This document shows, one piece after another, positions 45,697 to 57,305 of a stretch of DNA of 64,000 nt (positions are counted from its first letter, which is position 1; each line of letters starts with the position of its first letter). The DNA comes from Musa acuminata AAA Group. Lineage: Eukaryota; Streptophyta; Magnoliopsida; Zingiberales; Musaceae. The DNA is taken from positions 14,806,501 to 14,870,500 of the forward strand of contig NC_088356.1 of NCBI RefSeq assembly GCF_036884655.1. The letters are read 5' to 3'. The notes below the pieces were generated by a model. That model was not told the origin of the DNA, searched no databases, and saw only the letters and a list, made by a program, of their open reading frames with translations. A program made the position numbers and the translations under genes.

Positions 45697-46620
45697 ATGG
45701 CTCTTCATGGCTTTCAAGAGGGCTTTTCGGTCTTTCGTCCACCGTTGTTTAACGGATTGGACTACACTTATAGGAAAACTCGAATGAGAGTTTTCTTGAT
45801 TTCTACGAATTTAGATTTATGGAATATCATTGAAAACAGTTTTCAACTTCCCTCTAAACCGATGAACGAATGGTCGGATTTGGAGAAGAAGTATTTTTCT
45901 TTAAACGCAAAGGCTATGAATGCATTATTTTGCGCTTTGGACAAAAATGAGTTCAATCGGGTTTCTTTGTGCGAAACGGCTTTCGATATTTGGTGCACTC
46001 TTGAAATCACGCACGAGGGAACTAGTAGAGTCAAAGACTCGAAAGTTAATATTTTACTGCATGATTTTGAGCTTTTTCAAATGAAGCCAAGCGAAACCAT
46101 TGGTGACATGCACACCCGTTTTACGGATGTCATCAATGGTTTAAGAGCTCTTGGCAAATGTTTTTTGAATTCTGAACTTGTGAACAAGATTTTGCGTTCT
46201 CTTTCTAAGAAGTGGGATTCAAAAGTAACGGCTTTACAAGAAACAAAAGATTCAAATATTTTTTCACTTGAAGAACTAATTGGTTCATTGATCACATATG
46301 AAATGACGTGCGATGCACGTGAAGAACTTGAGAACCACCTTCCAAAGAACAGGAAGGATTTGGGACATAGAACATTTGAAGACCACTCGAGCACAAGCTC
46401 AAGTGATGGTGAACTTAAACTACAATTGAAACAAAAATTAAAAAGTAAAAAGAACGGAACTACTTGCTTTGAACGCAAGAAGAAAAACAAAAATTGTGAT
46501 GAATCGAGCTCCTCCGAAGATGAGGAGAAAATCAACAAAGGCTAGGTGGTAAACTACGCCTTTACGCCTTTCGACGATGAGGTAATCAAAATGCCTTTAA
46601 TTTACTTCGAAATTACATGA
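45697..46620 (+). CDS. Array gag 4, zinc-knuckle-less, nearly intact
   Basis: The best-preserved array gag: 282 codons open from MALHGFQEGFSVF to NKG, then a TAG where the other copies have GAG (46543-46545), with 25 codons of the normal C-terminus beyond it. Family features are a retrotransposon Gag core (DIWCTLEITHEGTSRVKDSK, FELFQMKPSETIGDM, INGLRALGKCF, LEELIGSLITYEM), a Lys-rich part and a Ser/Glu-rich tail. The CCHC motif that element D has at this point is lacking. The conserved Trp of DYTYW is Arg. If expressed, it could assemble particles only with RNA-binding supplied by the Lys-rich part; that is inference. Confidence 0.85.
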
Positions 46621-47558
46621 TGCTTTTCATGATGCATTTTTCTTTTTCTTTAAATTTTCTTGAAAATTACATTTTTAATAATTTAATAATAAAAATGCAA
46701 AAATATGATCATGCTTGTTATTTTAAAAATGATAATGAAAATTTCATGTCTTATGTTAATGCAAGATAGAAATCTAATGAATATACACCTAGTGAGATTA
46801 ATCTTATTTATGTGCTTGAGAAGCATGAATGTATATTTTGATGATTTTCATATTGCTTTTCAATGATGATACATGGCTTTTGTCTGGAAGGCTTGATATT
46901 TTTCATTGTCTTTGTTTGTTAAATATGATGTATGGTTTTGACATAAGAATAAAGATTTGAGCATGCTATTATAAAGTCAATCATATAAACTAAAGAAGTT
47001 TTAGGCATTTATAAGAATCATTCAAAATTATGTTCATTGAAACCTTGCTTAATGTTGCAATGAAAATATTAAAGTTTTGATACCATGATTTGACGATTTT
47101 ATGCATGAGATTTTAAAGTTATACATGTTGATTTTTGTGATTGATGGTTTTATGATGAAATTCATTTTACGATCCTAAATGTTGATGCATGTTTTCAATT
47201 GACATAAATGAAAAGGCATGCTAACATGAAATCGATCACTTAAAATGAAACACTTAAAAAAATGCTTTTCCCATCTGATCTAGATTAATGATTTCATGAT
47301 ATTTTGTGAATCTCAAAATTGATTTTGATAACTTGATTATGAGTTTTAAGTTAACGATTTGATTTGAATGAGTTTTATCTAAATCATAATCTTGATCTTG
47401 CAAAATTGATACTCACAATATGAAAGTACTGGTATTCACTGAAACATTGCATGCTTAAATTAATCATTCTCCTATGTTTAAAAAATTCTTTAAATGCCTT
47501 ATGTGATGATTAATTTTCTTTATGATGAATCACGAATCATGAGTTGATCTATGATATT
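46621..47558 (+). other. Array internal spacer 4, first part
   Basis: Matches 33862-34790 and 40623-41559. It is cut at 47558 by element D; its last five bases (atatt) are the D target duplication. It continues at 57311. Confidence 0.8.
47554..47558. repeat. Target-site duplication of element D (left copy)
   Basis: ATATT; repeated at 57306-57310. Removing D and one copy restores ctatgatattgatatatttt as at 41551-41570. Confidence 0.95.
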
Positions 47559-49695
47559 TGTTGAATCTCGGATTTTGATGATGAAGTCAATTGTCATTTG
47601 TTGTCTAATCTATGTGTTGAGATAAGTGCGCAGGATTAACTACGATGAAAGATAGACAAGCAGCAGGAGTTGCGCCGGAGTCAAGTTCATGATCACGTTG
47701 GGAGTTCGAGAGTTCGACGGAAGTTCGGACGGTCGTCGGAGGTTCTGCGAGAACAGATCCGAGAAGTCCAGAAGCTTGCCAAGCGAAGCTCGTCGGAACT
47801 TGCCAAGTGGATCGTCGCAAAGTCCAGGAGTTTGCCGGAAGTCCGCAGGAGCATCACCGAGGGTTCATCGGATGATCGACGGAAGTTCGCCGGAAACTCG
47901 CCGGAAGGAGCGATTGACGCACCGAAGCAAAGCTGCAGAAATTGTCTTAGATTTAATCGTAGTTAGCACGTTGATTAAGTTGGAAAATGGGAGGTGATCC
48001 CATTGGCTTAATCTTGGGGCAATTGGGCCCCTGAAAGACTGAAATTGGGCTGAATGGAATGAACCATTCGGACCCTGATTGCACCAGGAGGTGCAACCGC
48101 CCAGGCCAGGAGGTGGCACCGCCTGGGCTAGGCCTTCCAGCGAGACTGGGCGGTGCAACCTCCCCAGCAGAGAGGTGGCACCGCCTGAGCTCAGTCTTCG
48201 AGCTAGACTGGGCGGTGCAACCTCCCTGACAGAGAGGTGGCACCGCCTGAGCTCAGTCTTCGAGCTAGACTGGGCGGTGCAACCTCCCTGACAGAGAGGT
48301 GGCACCGCCTGAGCTCAGTCTTTGAGCAAGACTGGGCGGTGCAACCTCCCTGGCAGAGAGGTGGCACCGCCTGAGCTCGGTCTTCGAGCTCTGCCAGGCG
48401 GTGCAACCTCTCCAGTCAAGAGGTGCAACCGCCTGATCCCAGAATTCCGGGATTTGATTGTTTTGAGCTCCAAATTTGAATTAGGTTGGGGCCTATAAAT
48501 TCCCCACCCATTCAGCACTGAAAAGATACAGACCTACATCGAAATCTTGATCTTTTCTGTGATTCTAAGAGCTCAAAAGTGTTGTAAAGCCTTTAAGTCT
48601 CCTCCTTCTGTTCTTCAAGTTTTCAGTTGTAAAGTGAGGAGAGAAAGGTCTGTAAAGGTTGTCTCCTGAGCCTGTCAAAAGGAGAGAAACTGTAAAAGGG
48701 CAGTTTGGCCTTCGCCTATTGAAGGAAGGCCCCTAGTTGACGTCGGTGACCTCGTCGGTGGAGGAAGCCAAAAGTGGAGTAGGTCAAGACTGACCGAACC
48801 ACTCTAAATCTCTAGTTTGCGTTTACTTTTGAGCACTTTATCCTTACTGCAAACCTCCTTCATTACTACTGCTCTCTGCGCTTTTACGAACAAGTTCTAA
48901 GTGCTGCTCTTTCCGAATCTGCATTCAGACGTAAATCGGTGTTTTCGTACATTACAGTTTACGCTTACGTTTTAATTCTGCAAAACTGTCTTCTACGCCT
49001 TCACGAACAAGCCTTTAAGTGCTGATCTGTCCGAATCTGTTTTCAGACGTAAACCAGTATTTTCGTACGATATTTACATTGCAGTTTACGTTTACGCCTT
49101 GATTCTGCAAAACTGTCTTCTGCGCTCTTACGAACCAGTTTCTAAAGTTCAGCTCCCTTTGAAACTGCATCTAGACGTAAAATTGCATTTAGACGTAAAA
49201 CTGCTCAAACTATGTTTAGACGTTTTAGATGTAAACTGAGTTTGGACGTAAATCTGCGTTTAGACGTAAATCTGCGTTTAGACGTAAAATTGCGTTTAGA
49301 CGTAAAACTGTCCAAACTGTGTTTAGACGTTTTAGACGTAAACAGAGTTTAGACGTAAAACTGCGTTTAGACGTAAAACTGCGTTTAGACGTAAAACTGC
49401 GTTTAGACGTAAATCTGCGTTTAGACGTAAAACTGCGTTTAGACGTCAATCTGCGTTTAAACGCAAATTGCACTTAGACGCAAACTGCGCTTGGACGCAA
49501 ACTATGTTTAGACGCAAACTGCGCTTAGACGCAATCTGCGCTTAGACGCAAACTGCACTTAGATACAAACTGAGAATTAGTTTTTGCATCATAATAGTTT
49601 TTATTGAACGAACGCAGCTTTTGGTTTTAAATCGCTGTAAGATTTCCGCTGCACTAATTCACCCCCCCCCCCTCTTAGTGCTCTCGATCCTAACA
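47559..49695 (+). repeat. Element D 5' LTR
   Basis: 2137 bp, TGTTGAATCTCGGATTTTG...CCTAACA. GC block at about 48070-48440, TATA box at 48494-48501, minisatellite at about 49160-49575, C tract of 10 at about 49663-49672. It is a different subfamily from the array LTRs, with the same order of parts. Confidence 0.94.
48494..48501 (+). promoter_or_regulatory. TATA box, element D 5' LTR
   Basis: TATAAATT in ggggcctataaattcccc; the copy in the 3' LTR is at 56158-56165. Confidence 0.7.
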
Positions 49696-49697
49696 AT

Positions 49698-49709
49698 TGG
49701 TATCAGAGC
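49698..49709 (+). other. Primer-binding site of element D
   Basis: TGGTATCAGAGC, complementary to initiator tRNA-Met, two bases after the LTR. Confidence 0.92.
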
Positions 49710-49745
49710 CCGGTTAACTCTCAAAAGGATTAAAACCCAAGAGAG

Positions 49746-50729
49746 ATGGCTTACGCCGGAAACCAAGAGGGCCATTCCATTACACGTCCACCCATGTTTA
49801 ATGGGACGGACTACACCTATTGGAAGACCCGAATGAGAATCTTTCTTATTTCTATGGACATTGATCTTTGGAATCTTGTCGAGAATGGTTTTTCAAAGTC
49901 TTCTCTTCCAATGATCGATTGGAATGATTTGGAGAAGAAGGCTTTCGCTCTTAATGCAAAGGCTATGAATGCCTTATTTTGTGCACTTGATAAAAACGAG
50001 TTTAACCGTGTTTCAACTTGTGAAACTGCGTTTGATATTTGGCACACGCTCGAAGTGACCCATGAGGGCACAAGTAGAGTAAAAGAGTCAAAAATCAATT
50101 TGCTGTTACATTCTTTCGAACTTTTTCGGATGAAACCGAGTGAAACCATTGGTGACATGTTTACCCGTTTCACGGATGTCGTCAACGGTCTAAAAGGACT
50201 CGGAAAGAGCTTTTCGGATTTTGAGCTTGTTAATAAGATACTAAGATCCCTTCCTAAGAGTTGGGATCCTAAAGTCACCGCTATTCAAGAGGCAAAAGAT
50301 CTGCGAAATTTCCCTCTTGAAGAACTAATCGGGTCATTAATGACCTACGAAATGACTTGTAAAGCTCATGAAGAGCAAGAAGACATCATTCCAAAGAACA
50401 GGAAGGATATGGCACTCAAAACTTCAGAATGCCACTTGAGAGAAAACTCAAGTGATGAGGACTGTGATGATGACTTGGCACTTCTAACAAGAAAGTTTAA
50501 AAAGTTCTTTAAAAGAAACAAGTTTAAGAATGATGCAAAAAATAAACTTGAACCCAAAAAGGACCAAGTAACTGCTATGAATGCAAAAAGCCGGGACACT
50601 ACAAGAGTGATTGTCCCCAAGTCAAGAAAAGAACAACAAAGAAGAAGGCGCTCCAAGCAACATGGGATGATTCAAGCGCATCTGAGGAAGAGGAGTCCAA
50701 CACCGAGCAAGTTGCTCATTACGCCTTAA
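49746..50729 (+). CDS. Element D gag, N-terminal part
   Basis: The ATG at 49746 opens MAYAGNQEGHSITRPPMFNG and the frame stays open for 327 codons. True Gag sequence runs to about residue 275: DYTYWKTRMRIFLIS, FCALDKNEFNRVS, FELFRMKPSETIGDMFTRF, PLEELIGSLMTYEMTCKAHEEQE, an acidic stretch, and LALLTRKFKKFFKRNKFK. From about 50570 the frame reads the zinc-knuckle region out of phase (AMNAKSRDTTRVIV) until the stop. The next 50573-51328 frame holds the real continuation, so one base was probably lost near 50570. Confidence 0.9.
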   Translation: MAYAGNQEGHSITRPPMFNGTDYTYWKTRMRIFLISMDIDLWNLVENGFSKSSLPMIDWNDLEKKAFALNAKAMNALFCALDKNEFNRVSTCETAFDIWHTLEVTHEGTSRVKESKINLLLHSFELFRMKPSETIGDMFTRFTDVVNGLKGLGKSFSDFELVNKILRSLPKSWDPKVTAIQEAKDLRNFPLEELIGSLMTYEMTCKAHEEQEDIIPKNRKDMALKTSECHLRENSSDEDCDDDLALLTRKFKKFFKRNKFKNDAKNKLEPKKDQVTAMNAKSRDTTRVIVPKSRKEQQRRRRSKQHGMIQAHLRKRSPTPSKLLITP

Positions 50730-51328
50730 TGGCCATCGAAGATGAGGTAACAAATTCAATAGATGCAGATTTATCCTTCGATGAATTATTAAATGCTTTC
50801 CATGAACTGTTTGATGAGTGTAAGACTATTAGTAGTAAATACAAATTGCTAAAAAAGGAGCATGATAGTCTTATTTGTAATTTCGATAAGTTAAATGCTG
50901 AACATCATGATAAGTTAAGCCCATGCATAAAATACCATGATCTAGAAACTCTCCAAAAAGAAAACTTGCTACTTAAGAACACCTTGAAGAAATTCGAGGT
51001 TGGTAGCAAGTCATTGAACATGATCCTTACAAACAAGGGTCACGTTCCAAAAAGGAGTGGAATTGGATTTGTGAGAAGTCCTCACCAAAATCCAACCACC
51101 TTCATAAAAGGCCCCATCTTGCATGTTCAACACCAAACCAAGTGCAACTTTTGTTGCAAATCTGGACACAAGACACATTGTTGTCCATTCAAGAAAATAA
51201 GTCCAAACAAATTGATTTGGGTTCCTAAAGGAACCATGACAAACTCTATGCAACATGATAGAAAATATAGATCTATTTATGAGGCACCCAAAAGCAAATG
51301 GGTACCTAAACATCATCCTTTCTTGTAG
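50573..51328 (+). CDS. Element D gag C-terminus: two zinc knuckles and coiled linker
   Basis: It continues Gag in the frame of pol. Knuckle 1 is CYECKKPGHYKSDC (CX2CX4HX4C, 50573-50614), followed by a Lys-rich and a Ser/Glu-rich part (WDDSSASEEEES). From the ATG at 50729 come about 90 residues with a coiled-coil look (FDELLNAFHELFDECK, LLKKEHDSL, LETLQKENLLLKNTLKKFE). Knuckle 2 is CNFCCKSGHKTHCC (51143-51184). A single TAG at 51326-51328 separates this part from the protease; the frame is the same on both sides. Confidence 0.88.
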   Translation, partial: CYECKKPGHYKSDCPQVKKRTTKKKALQATWDDSSASEEEESNTEQVAHYALMAIEDEVTNSIDADLSFDELLNAFHELFDECKTISSKYKLLKKEHDSLICNFDKLNAEHHDKLSPCIKYHDLETLQKENLLLKNTLKKFEVGSKSLNMILTNKGHVPKRSGIGFVRSPHQNPTTFIKGPILHVQHQTKCNFCCKSGHKTHCCPFKKISPNKLIWVPKGTMTNSMQHDRKYRSIYEAPKSKWVPKHHPFL

Positions 51329-54300
51329 AAAACTAAACCATCGCAAGCTAGGAGCAAGAGATGGTACCTTGATAGTGGATGCTCAAGGCATATGACCGGA
51401 GATCCATCTCAATTCTCTAAGCTTACTAGCATAGACGAAGGCTATGTCACCTTCGGAGACAACAACAAGGGTAAAATCATTGGCAAAGGAACCATAGGTA
51501 ACAAATCCAACCTCTTTATTGAAGATGTTCTGTTAGTTGATGGTTTAAAACATAACCTCTTGAGTATTAGTCAATTATGTGATAAAGGATATACTGTCAA
51601 ATTCGAATCTAATGCTTGCATCATTGAAAAACCACATAACAATATATCTATGATTGCATTGAAACAAAATAACGTATACACTATTGACATCAATGACTTA
51701 TGTGATGAAATGTGTTTTGCCGTTATGAATGAGGATGCTTGGCTATGGCATAGAAGATTAGGTCATGCTAGCATGAAACTAATCACTCAAGTATCATCTA
51801 GAGAACTTGTAAGAGGAATTCCTCATATCAAGTTTATCAAAGATAATGTATGTGATGCTTGCCAATTAGGTAAACAAATTAAGGGTAGCTTCAAAGCTAA
51901 GAATCAAATAAGCACCTCTAGGCCCTTACAATTGATCCATATGGACTTGTTCGGACCAATCTCTACATCGAGTCTAGGAGGTAGCAAATACGCCTTTGTC
52001 ATTGTTGATGACTATAGCAGATATACATGGACCTACTTCTTAAAACAGAAAAATGAATGCTTTAGATACTTTACCAAGTTTTGTAAACTTGTTCAAAATG
52101 AGAAGGGATCTATGATTTCGTCAATTAGAAGTGATCATGGTGGAGAATTTCAAAACCATGATTTCCAAGAATTCTGTGAACTCAATGGATACAACCATAA
52201 TTTCTCTACTCCAAGAAATCCTCAACAAAATGGGGTAGTAGAAAGAAAAAATCGAAATTTGCAAGAAATGGCAAGAACCATGTTGAATGAACATAGCCTA
52301 CCCAAATATTTTTGGGCCGAAGCTGTAAACACTGCATGCTATATTTTGAATAGAGTTCTAGTAAGACCCTTACTCACCAAAACTCCTTATGAGTTATGGA
52401 ATAACAAAAAACCCAATGTCTCATATTTTAAAGTCTTTGGGTGTAAGTGTTTTATCTTGAATGAAAAGGATAACTTAGGAAAATTCGATGCTAAATCTGA
52501 TGAAGGAATCTTTCTTGGTTATTCTTCGGTTTCTAAAGCTTTTCGTATTTTCAATAAAAGAACCTTAATTATTGAAGAATCCATCCATGTTGTTTTCAAT
52601 GAGATTTCAGAAATTAAGAAAAATGATCTTGATGATGATGTTAATTTTGATTCCTTGAATTTAAACGAAACCCCGTCTCCAACTAGCAACTTAGATGCAT
52701 CCACTTCCCAGATTTCCTTACCCAAGGATTGGAAGTATGTAGATGCTCATCCTAAGGAGCTAATCCTAGGAGACACATCAAAGGGGGTTAAAACACGATC
52801 TTCTTTTAAAAATTTTTGTGCCAACGCCGCCTTTCTCTCGCAAATTGAACCCAAATGTGTTGATGAAGCCATGAAAGATGATTCATGGATTATCGCAATG
52901 CAAGATGAATTGAATCAATTTGAGAGAAATGAGGTGTGGACGCTTGTTCCTAGGCCAAATGACCATTTAGTTATTGGTACTAAATGGGTCTTTAGAAACA
53001 AGCAAGATGAAAATGGTATCGTGGTTAGAAACAAGGCTAGATTAGTGGCCAAAGGTTTCAACCAAGAAGAAGGTATCGATTACGAAGAAACCTTCGCACC
53101 TGTGGCTCGATTGGAAGCCATAAGGATGCTCCTTACCTACGCTAGTTGTAATAATTTTAAGTTATTTCAAATGGATGTTAAAAGCGCGTTTCTAAATGGT
53201 TTTATTTCCGAAGAAGTTTATGTTGAACAACCTCCTGGATTTGAGAATAATAGCCTCCCTAATCATGTGTTTAGATTAACTAAAGCTCTCTATGGTTTAA
53301 AACAAGCCCCAAGGGCTTGGTATGAGAGACTTAGTTCTTTTCTCATTGAAAATAATTTCATAAAAGGCAAGGTTGATACTACATTGTTTATCAAGAATTT
53401 TGAAAATAATTTTCTCATTGTTCAGATTTATGTTGATGATATCATCTTTGGCTCTACAAATGAATCTCTTTGTGAATCTTTTGCTAAAACTATGAGTCTT
53501 GAATTCGAAATGAGCTTAATGGGAGAATTAACATTCTTCTTAGGTTTACAAATCAAACAACTAAGCAATGGCATCTTCATTAGTCAAACTAAATATGCCA
53601 TGAATTTATTAAAAAGGTTTAATATGAACAACTCAAAGGCTAGTAACACTCCTATGAGCACCTCCACTAAGTTAGAAATTGATGAAAGTGAAGAAAGCTT
53701 TGATCAAAAAACTTATAGGGGTATGATAGGAAGTTTACTTTACCTCACTGCCACCAGACCAGACATCATGTTCAGTGTAGGACTTTGTGCTAGATTTCAA
53801 TCAAACCCTAAGATATCTCATCTCAAAGCAGTTAAAAAAATTCTTAGATATCTTAATGGAACCACAAATCTAGGATTATGGTACCCAAAGTCAGAAAATT
53901 TTGAGTTAACAGCTTATGTTGATGCGGACTTCGCTGGCTGTAGACTAGATAGAAAAAGCACATCAGGATCATGTCAATTTTTAGGACATGCCCTTGTTTC
54001 CTGGTCATCTAAGAAACAAAACTCGGTTGCACTATCAACAACCGAAGCTGAATATATTGCAGCAAGTGCATGCTGTGCACAAGTTGTATGGATGAAAAAT
54101 ACCTTAGAAGATTATAAAGTTCATCTCAAAAATATTCCAATTAAATGTGATAACACAAGTGCAATATGCTTAACAAAGAATCCTATACAACACTCAAGAA
54201 CAAAACATATTGATATCAGACATCACTTTATACGAGATCATGTTGCGAATCATGATATAATCATAGAGTTCATTGATACGAAACATCAACTAGCTGATAT

Positions 54301-54379
54301 TTTTACAAAACCTCTAAGTGAAGAACAATTTGATTTTATAAGAAGAGAACTAGGAATGTTGATGAGTCCGAATAGATAA
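51329..54379 (+). CDS. Element D pol: protease, integrase, reverse transcriptase, RNase H
   Basis: Open from the TAG at 51326 to 54379. Residues are numbered from the ATG at 51392. The protease active site [14 protein letters not shown] lies at and just before that ATG (DSG). The integrase HHCC finger uses H120, H125, C154 and C157. Catalytic acids are D185 (HMDLFGP), D248 (RSDHGGEF) and E284 (VVERKN), with D-X35-E. RT has [19 protein letters not shown] (592-603), [16 protein letters not shown] and YVDD (680-683). RNase H has AYVDADFAG (D844), [14 protein letters not shown] (E885) and CDN (D920), ending [13 protein letters not shown]. All catalytic residues I can place are present. This is the only complete enzyme set in the window. 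Confidence 0.94.
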   Translation, partial: KTKPSQARSKRWYLDSGCSRHMTGDPSQFSKLTSIDEGYVTFGDNNKGKIIGKGTIGNKSNLFIEDVLLVDGLKHNLLSISQLCDKGYTVKFESNACIIEKPHNNISMIALKQNNVYTIDINDLCDEMCFAVMNEDAWLWHRRLGHASMKLITQVSSRELVRGIPHIKFIKDNVCDACQLGKQIKGSFKAKNQISTSRPLQLIHMDLFGPISTSSLGGSKYAFVIVDDYSRYTWTYFLKQKNECFRYFTKFCKLVQNEKGSMISSIRSDHGGEFQNHDFQEFCELNGYNHNFSTPRNPQQNGVVERKNRNLQEMARTMLNEHSLPKYFWAEAVNTACYILNRVLVRPLLTKTPYELWNNKKPNVSYFKVFGCKCFILNEKDNLGKFDAKSDEGIFLGYSSVSKAFRIFNKRTLIIEESIHVVFNEISEIKKNDLDDDVNFDSLNLNETPSPTSNLDASTSQISLPKDWKYVDAHPKELILGDTSKGVKTRSSFKNFCANAAFLSQIEPKCVDEAMKDDSWIIAMQDELNQFERNEVWTLVPRPNDHLVIGTKWVFRNKQDENGIVVRNKARLVAKGFNQEEGIDYEETFAPVARLEAIRMLLTYASCNNFKLFQMDVKSAFLNGFISEEVYVEQPPGFENNSLPNHVFRLTKALYGLKQAPRAWYERLSSFLIENNFIKGKVDTTLFIKNFENNFLIVQIYVDDIIFGSTNESLCESFAKTMSLEFEMSLMGELTFFLGLQIKQLSNGIFISQTKYAMNLLKRFNMNNSKASNTPMSTSTKLEIDESEESFDQKTYRGMIGSLLYLTATRPDIMFSVGLCARFQSNPKISHLKAVKKILRYLNGTTNLGLWYPKSENFELTAYVDADFAGCRLDRKSTSGSCQFLGHALVSWSSKKQNSVALSTTEAEYIAASACCAQVVWMKNTLEDYKVHLKNIPIKCDNTSAICLTKNPIQHSRTKHIDIRHHFIRDHVANHDIIIEFIDTKHQLADIFTKPLSEEQFDFIRRELGMLMSPNR

Positions 54380-55222
54380 ATTTGTTAAAATTATTTTTCG
54401 GACTATGTTGAATGATCAAACCACTTGATTGCCATGTTTCTATGATTATATGTGAAAATCTGCAACAAAATCTTGTCCGAATGCATCTTATTTATGAAAC
54501 AGATTTTCTCGTACACTTTCATAAAAAAATGAGTTTCTGAAATAGATTTGATGAAGTGATTCATGTGTATGTATTCCATCCTGCAAAATCTTTACATAGA
54601 CAATGGATTATAACACAAAGGGGAAGAAGTATTTAAAGCAATCTATGTAAAATTCCTCTATAAGCTTGCTATTATTATTTTCTGGTATCATGATTACTAT
54701 GCTTTTTGTTGATGACAAAGGGGGAGATATATATGAATTGATAAACACTGCCATGATTAGAAATACTATGAATGCTGCTATAAACACTGCTATGATTATG
54801 CCATCCTTGCATCACCAAGAGATATATGAACATGTGCTAAAGTTTGCATTATGCCCTGAGTTGATATCTTATCATGTGAAGAAAATGCAAAACTTGCTAG
54901 AATATTTCAAATGTGTGCATCATGTAATAGTGTTTCACAGCTTTATATGATAATGTTCAAACTACATGATGAATAGTTACAAACACAATCATACAAACTT
55001 GATGATGTATGTCAAGCCCTGACATCATCTTTGAAGAGATATATCATGATAAGTATCATGATGGGAGTATTGATAAGTTTAACTGATCTAACTTATCAAT
55101 ACGTCACTTGAATTCTTAAGTCTTGAATTCAAGGTTGACTTATCTCAACAATGGCATATAGACAGGGGGAGTTAAGGATAACTCCATTATCAATTGATTG
55201 TCATCATCAAAAAGGGAGAGAT
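54380..55222 (+). other. Element D 3' non-coding region and polypurine tract
   Basis: 840 bases between pol and the 3' LTR. A 94-codon frame (54666-54950) has no envelope-like features. Polypurine-like motifs occur near 54713 (acaaagggggagat) and 55165 (acagggggag), and the LTR-adjacent tract AAAAAGGGAGAGAT is at 55209-55222. The stretch after pol (aaaattatttttcggactat) resembles array spacer sequence near 35796 and 58310. Confidence 0.8.
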
Positions 55223-57305
55223 TGTTGAATCTCGGATTTTGATGATGAAGTCAATTGTCATTTGTTGTCTAATCTATGTGTTGAGATAAGTGTGCAGGAT
55301 TAACTACGATGAAAGATAGACAAGCAGCAGGAGTTGCGCCGGAGTCAAGTTCATGATCACGTTGGGAGTTCGAGAGTTCGACGGAAGTTCGGACGGTCGT
55401 CGGAGGTTCTGCGAGAACAGATCCAAGAAGTCCAGAAGCTTGCCAAGCGAAGCTCGTCGGAACTTGCCAAGTGGATCGTCGCAAAGTCTAGGAGTTTGCC
55501 GGAAGTCCGCAGGAGCATCACCGAGGGTTCATCGGATGATCGACGGAAGTTCGCCGGAAACTCGCCGGAAGGAGCGATTGACGCACCGAAGCAAAGCTGC
55601 AGAAATTGTCTTAGATTTAATCGTAGTTAGCATATTGTTTAAGTTGGAAAATGGGAGGTGATCCTATTGGCTTAATCTTGGGGCAATTGGGCCCCTGAAA
55701 GACTGAAATTGGGCCGAATGGAATGAACCATTCGGACCCTGATTGCACCAGGAGGTGCAACCGCCCAGGCCAGGAGGTGGCACCGCCTGGGCTAGGCCTT
55801 CCAGCGAGACTGGGCGGTGCAACCTCCCCAGCAGAGAGGTGGCACCGCCTGAGCTCAGTCTTTGAGCTAGACTGGGCGGTGCAACCTCCCTGACAGAGAG
55901 GTGGCACCGCTTGAGCTCAGTCTTCGAGCTAGACTGGGCGGTGCAACCTCCCTGACAGAGAGGTGGCACCGCCTGAGCTCAGTCTTCGAGCAAGACTGGG
56001 CGGTGCAACCTCCCTGGCAGAGAGGTGGCACCGCCTGAGCTCGGTCTTCGAGCTCTGCCAGGCGGTGCAACCTCTCCAGTCAAGAGGTGCAACCGCCTGA
56101 TCCCAGAATTCCGGGATTTGATTGTTTTGAGCTCCAAATTTGAATTGGGTTGGGGCCTATAAATTCCCCACCCATTCAGCACTGAAAAGATATAGACCTA
56201 CACCGAAATCTTGATCTTTTCTGTGATTCTAAGAGCTCAAAAGTGTTGTAAAGCCTTTAAGTCTCCTCCTTCTGTTCTTCAAGTTTTCAGTTGTAAAGTG
56301 AGGAGAGAAAGGTCTATAAAGGTTGTCTCCTGAGCCTGTCAAAAGGAGAGAAACTATAAAAGGGCAGTTTGGCCTTCGCCTATTGAAGGAAGGCCCCTAG
56401 TTGACGTCGGTGACCTCGTCGGTGGAGGAAGCCAAAAGTGGAGTAGGTCAAGACTGACCGAACCACTCTAAATCTCTGGTTTGCATTTACTTTTGAGCAC
56501 TTTATCCTTACTGCAAACCTCCTTCATTACTACTGCTCTCTGCGCTTTTACGAACAAGTTCTAAGTGCTGTTCTTTCCGAATCTGCATTCAGACGTAAAT
56601 CGGTGTTTTCGTACATTACAGTTTACGCTTACGTTTTAATTCTGCAAAACTGTCTTCTACGCCTTCACAAACAAGTCTTTAAGTGCTGATCTGTCCGAAT
56701 CTGTTTTCAGACGTAAACCAGTGTTTTCGTACGATATTTACATTGCAGTTTACGTTTACGCCTTGATTCTGCAAAACTGTCTTCTGCGCTCTTACGAACC
56801 AGTTTCTAAAGTTCAGCTCCCTTTGAAAATGCATCTAGACGTAAAATTGCATTTAGACGTAAAACTGCTCAAACTGTGTTTAGACGTTTTAGACGTAAAC
56901 TGAGTTTGGACGTAAATCTGCGTTTAGACGTAAAACTGCGTTTAGACGTAAAATTGTGTTTAGACGTAAAACTGTCCAAACTGTGTTTAGACATTTTAGA
57001 CGTAAACTGAGTTTAGACGTAAAACTGCGTTTAGACGTAAAACTGCGTTTAGACGTAAATCTGCGTTTAGACGTAAAACTGCGTTTAGACGTCAATCTGC
57101 GTTTAAACACAAACTGCGCTTAGACGCAAACTGCGCTTAGACGCAATCTGCGCTTAGACGCAAACTGCACTTAGATACAAACTGAGAATTAGTTTTTGCA
57201 TCATAATAGTTTTTATTGAACGAACGCAGCTTTTGGTTTTAAATCGCTGTAAGATTTCCGCTGCACTAATTCACCCCCCCCCTCTTAGTGCTCTCGATCC
57301 TAACA
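55223..57305 (+). repeat. Element D 3' LTR
   Basis: 2083 bp, same ends as the 5' LTR. It differs at scattered sites (for example gtgtgcagg for gtgcgcagg near 55292) and has fewer minisatellite units. Confidence 0.94.

Larger units (their letters stand above)
47559..57305 (+). mobile_element. Element D: near-intact autonomous Sirevirus (Ty1/copia)
   Basis: 9747 bp: 5' LTR 47559-49695, primer site 49698-49709, gag-pol 49746-54379, polypurine tract 55209-55222, 3' LTR 55223-57305, with the ATATT duplication on both sides. The LTRs differ by scattered substitutions and about 54 bp of minisatellite copy number. The polyprotein has one likely one-base deletion and one in-frame TAG. The Gag and RT sequence style ([20 protein letters not shown]) and the long LTR place it in Sirevirus/SIRE. 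No envelope-like frame follows pol. Confidence 0.95.

Noticed and set aside
49225..49473. Lys/Ser/Phe/Thr repeat protein on the minus strand (also 56889-57110)
   Set aside because: It is a translation of the 17-bp LTR minisatellite, antisense to the element.
54666..54950. Possible envelope-like frame of element D
   Set aside because: Only 94 codons, no signal peptide followed by a glycoprotein-like ectodomain, and it overlaps the polypurine-like motifs.
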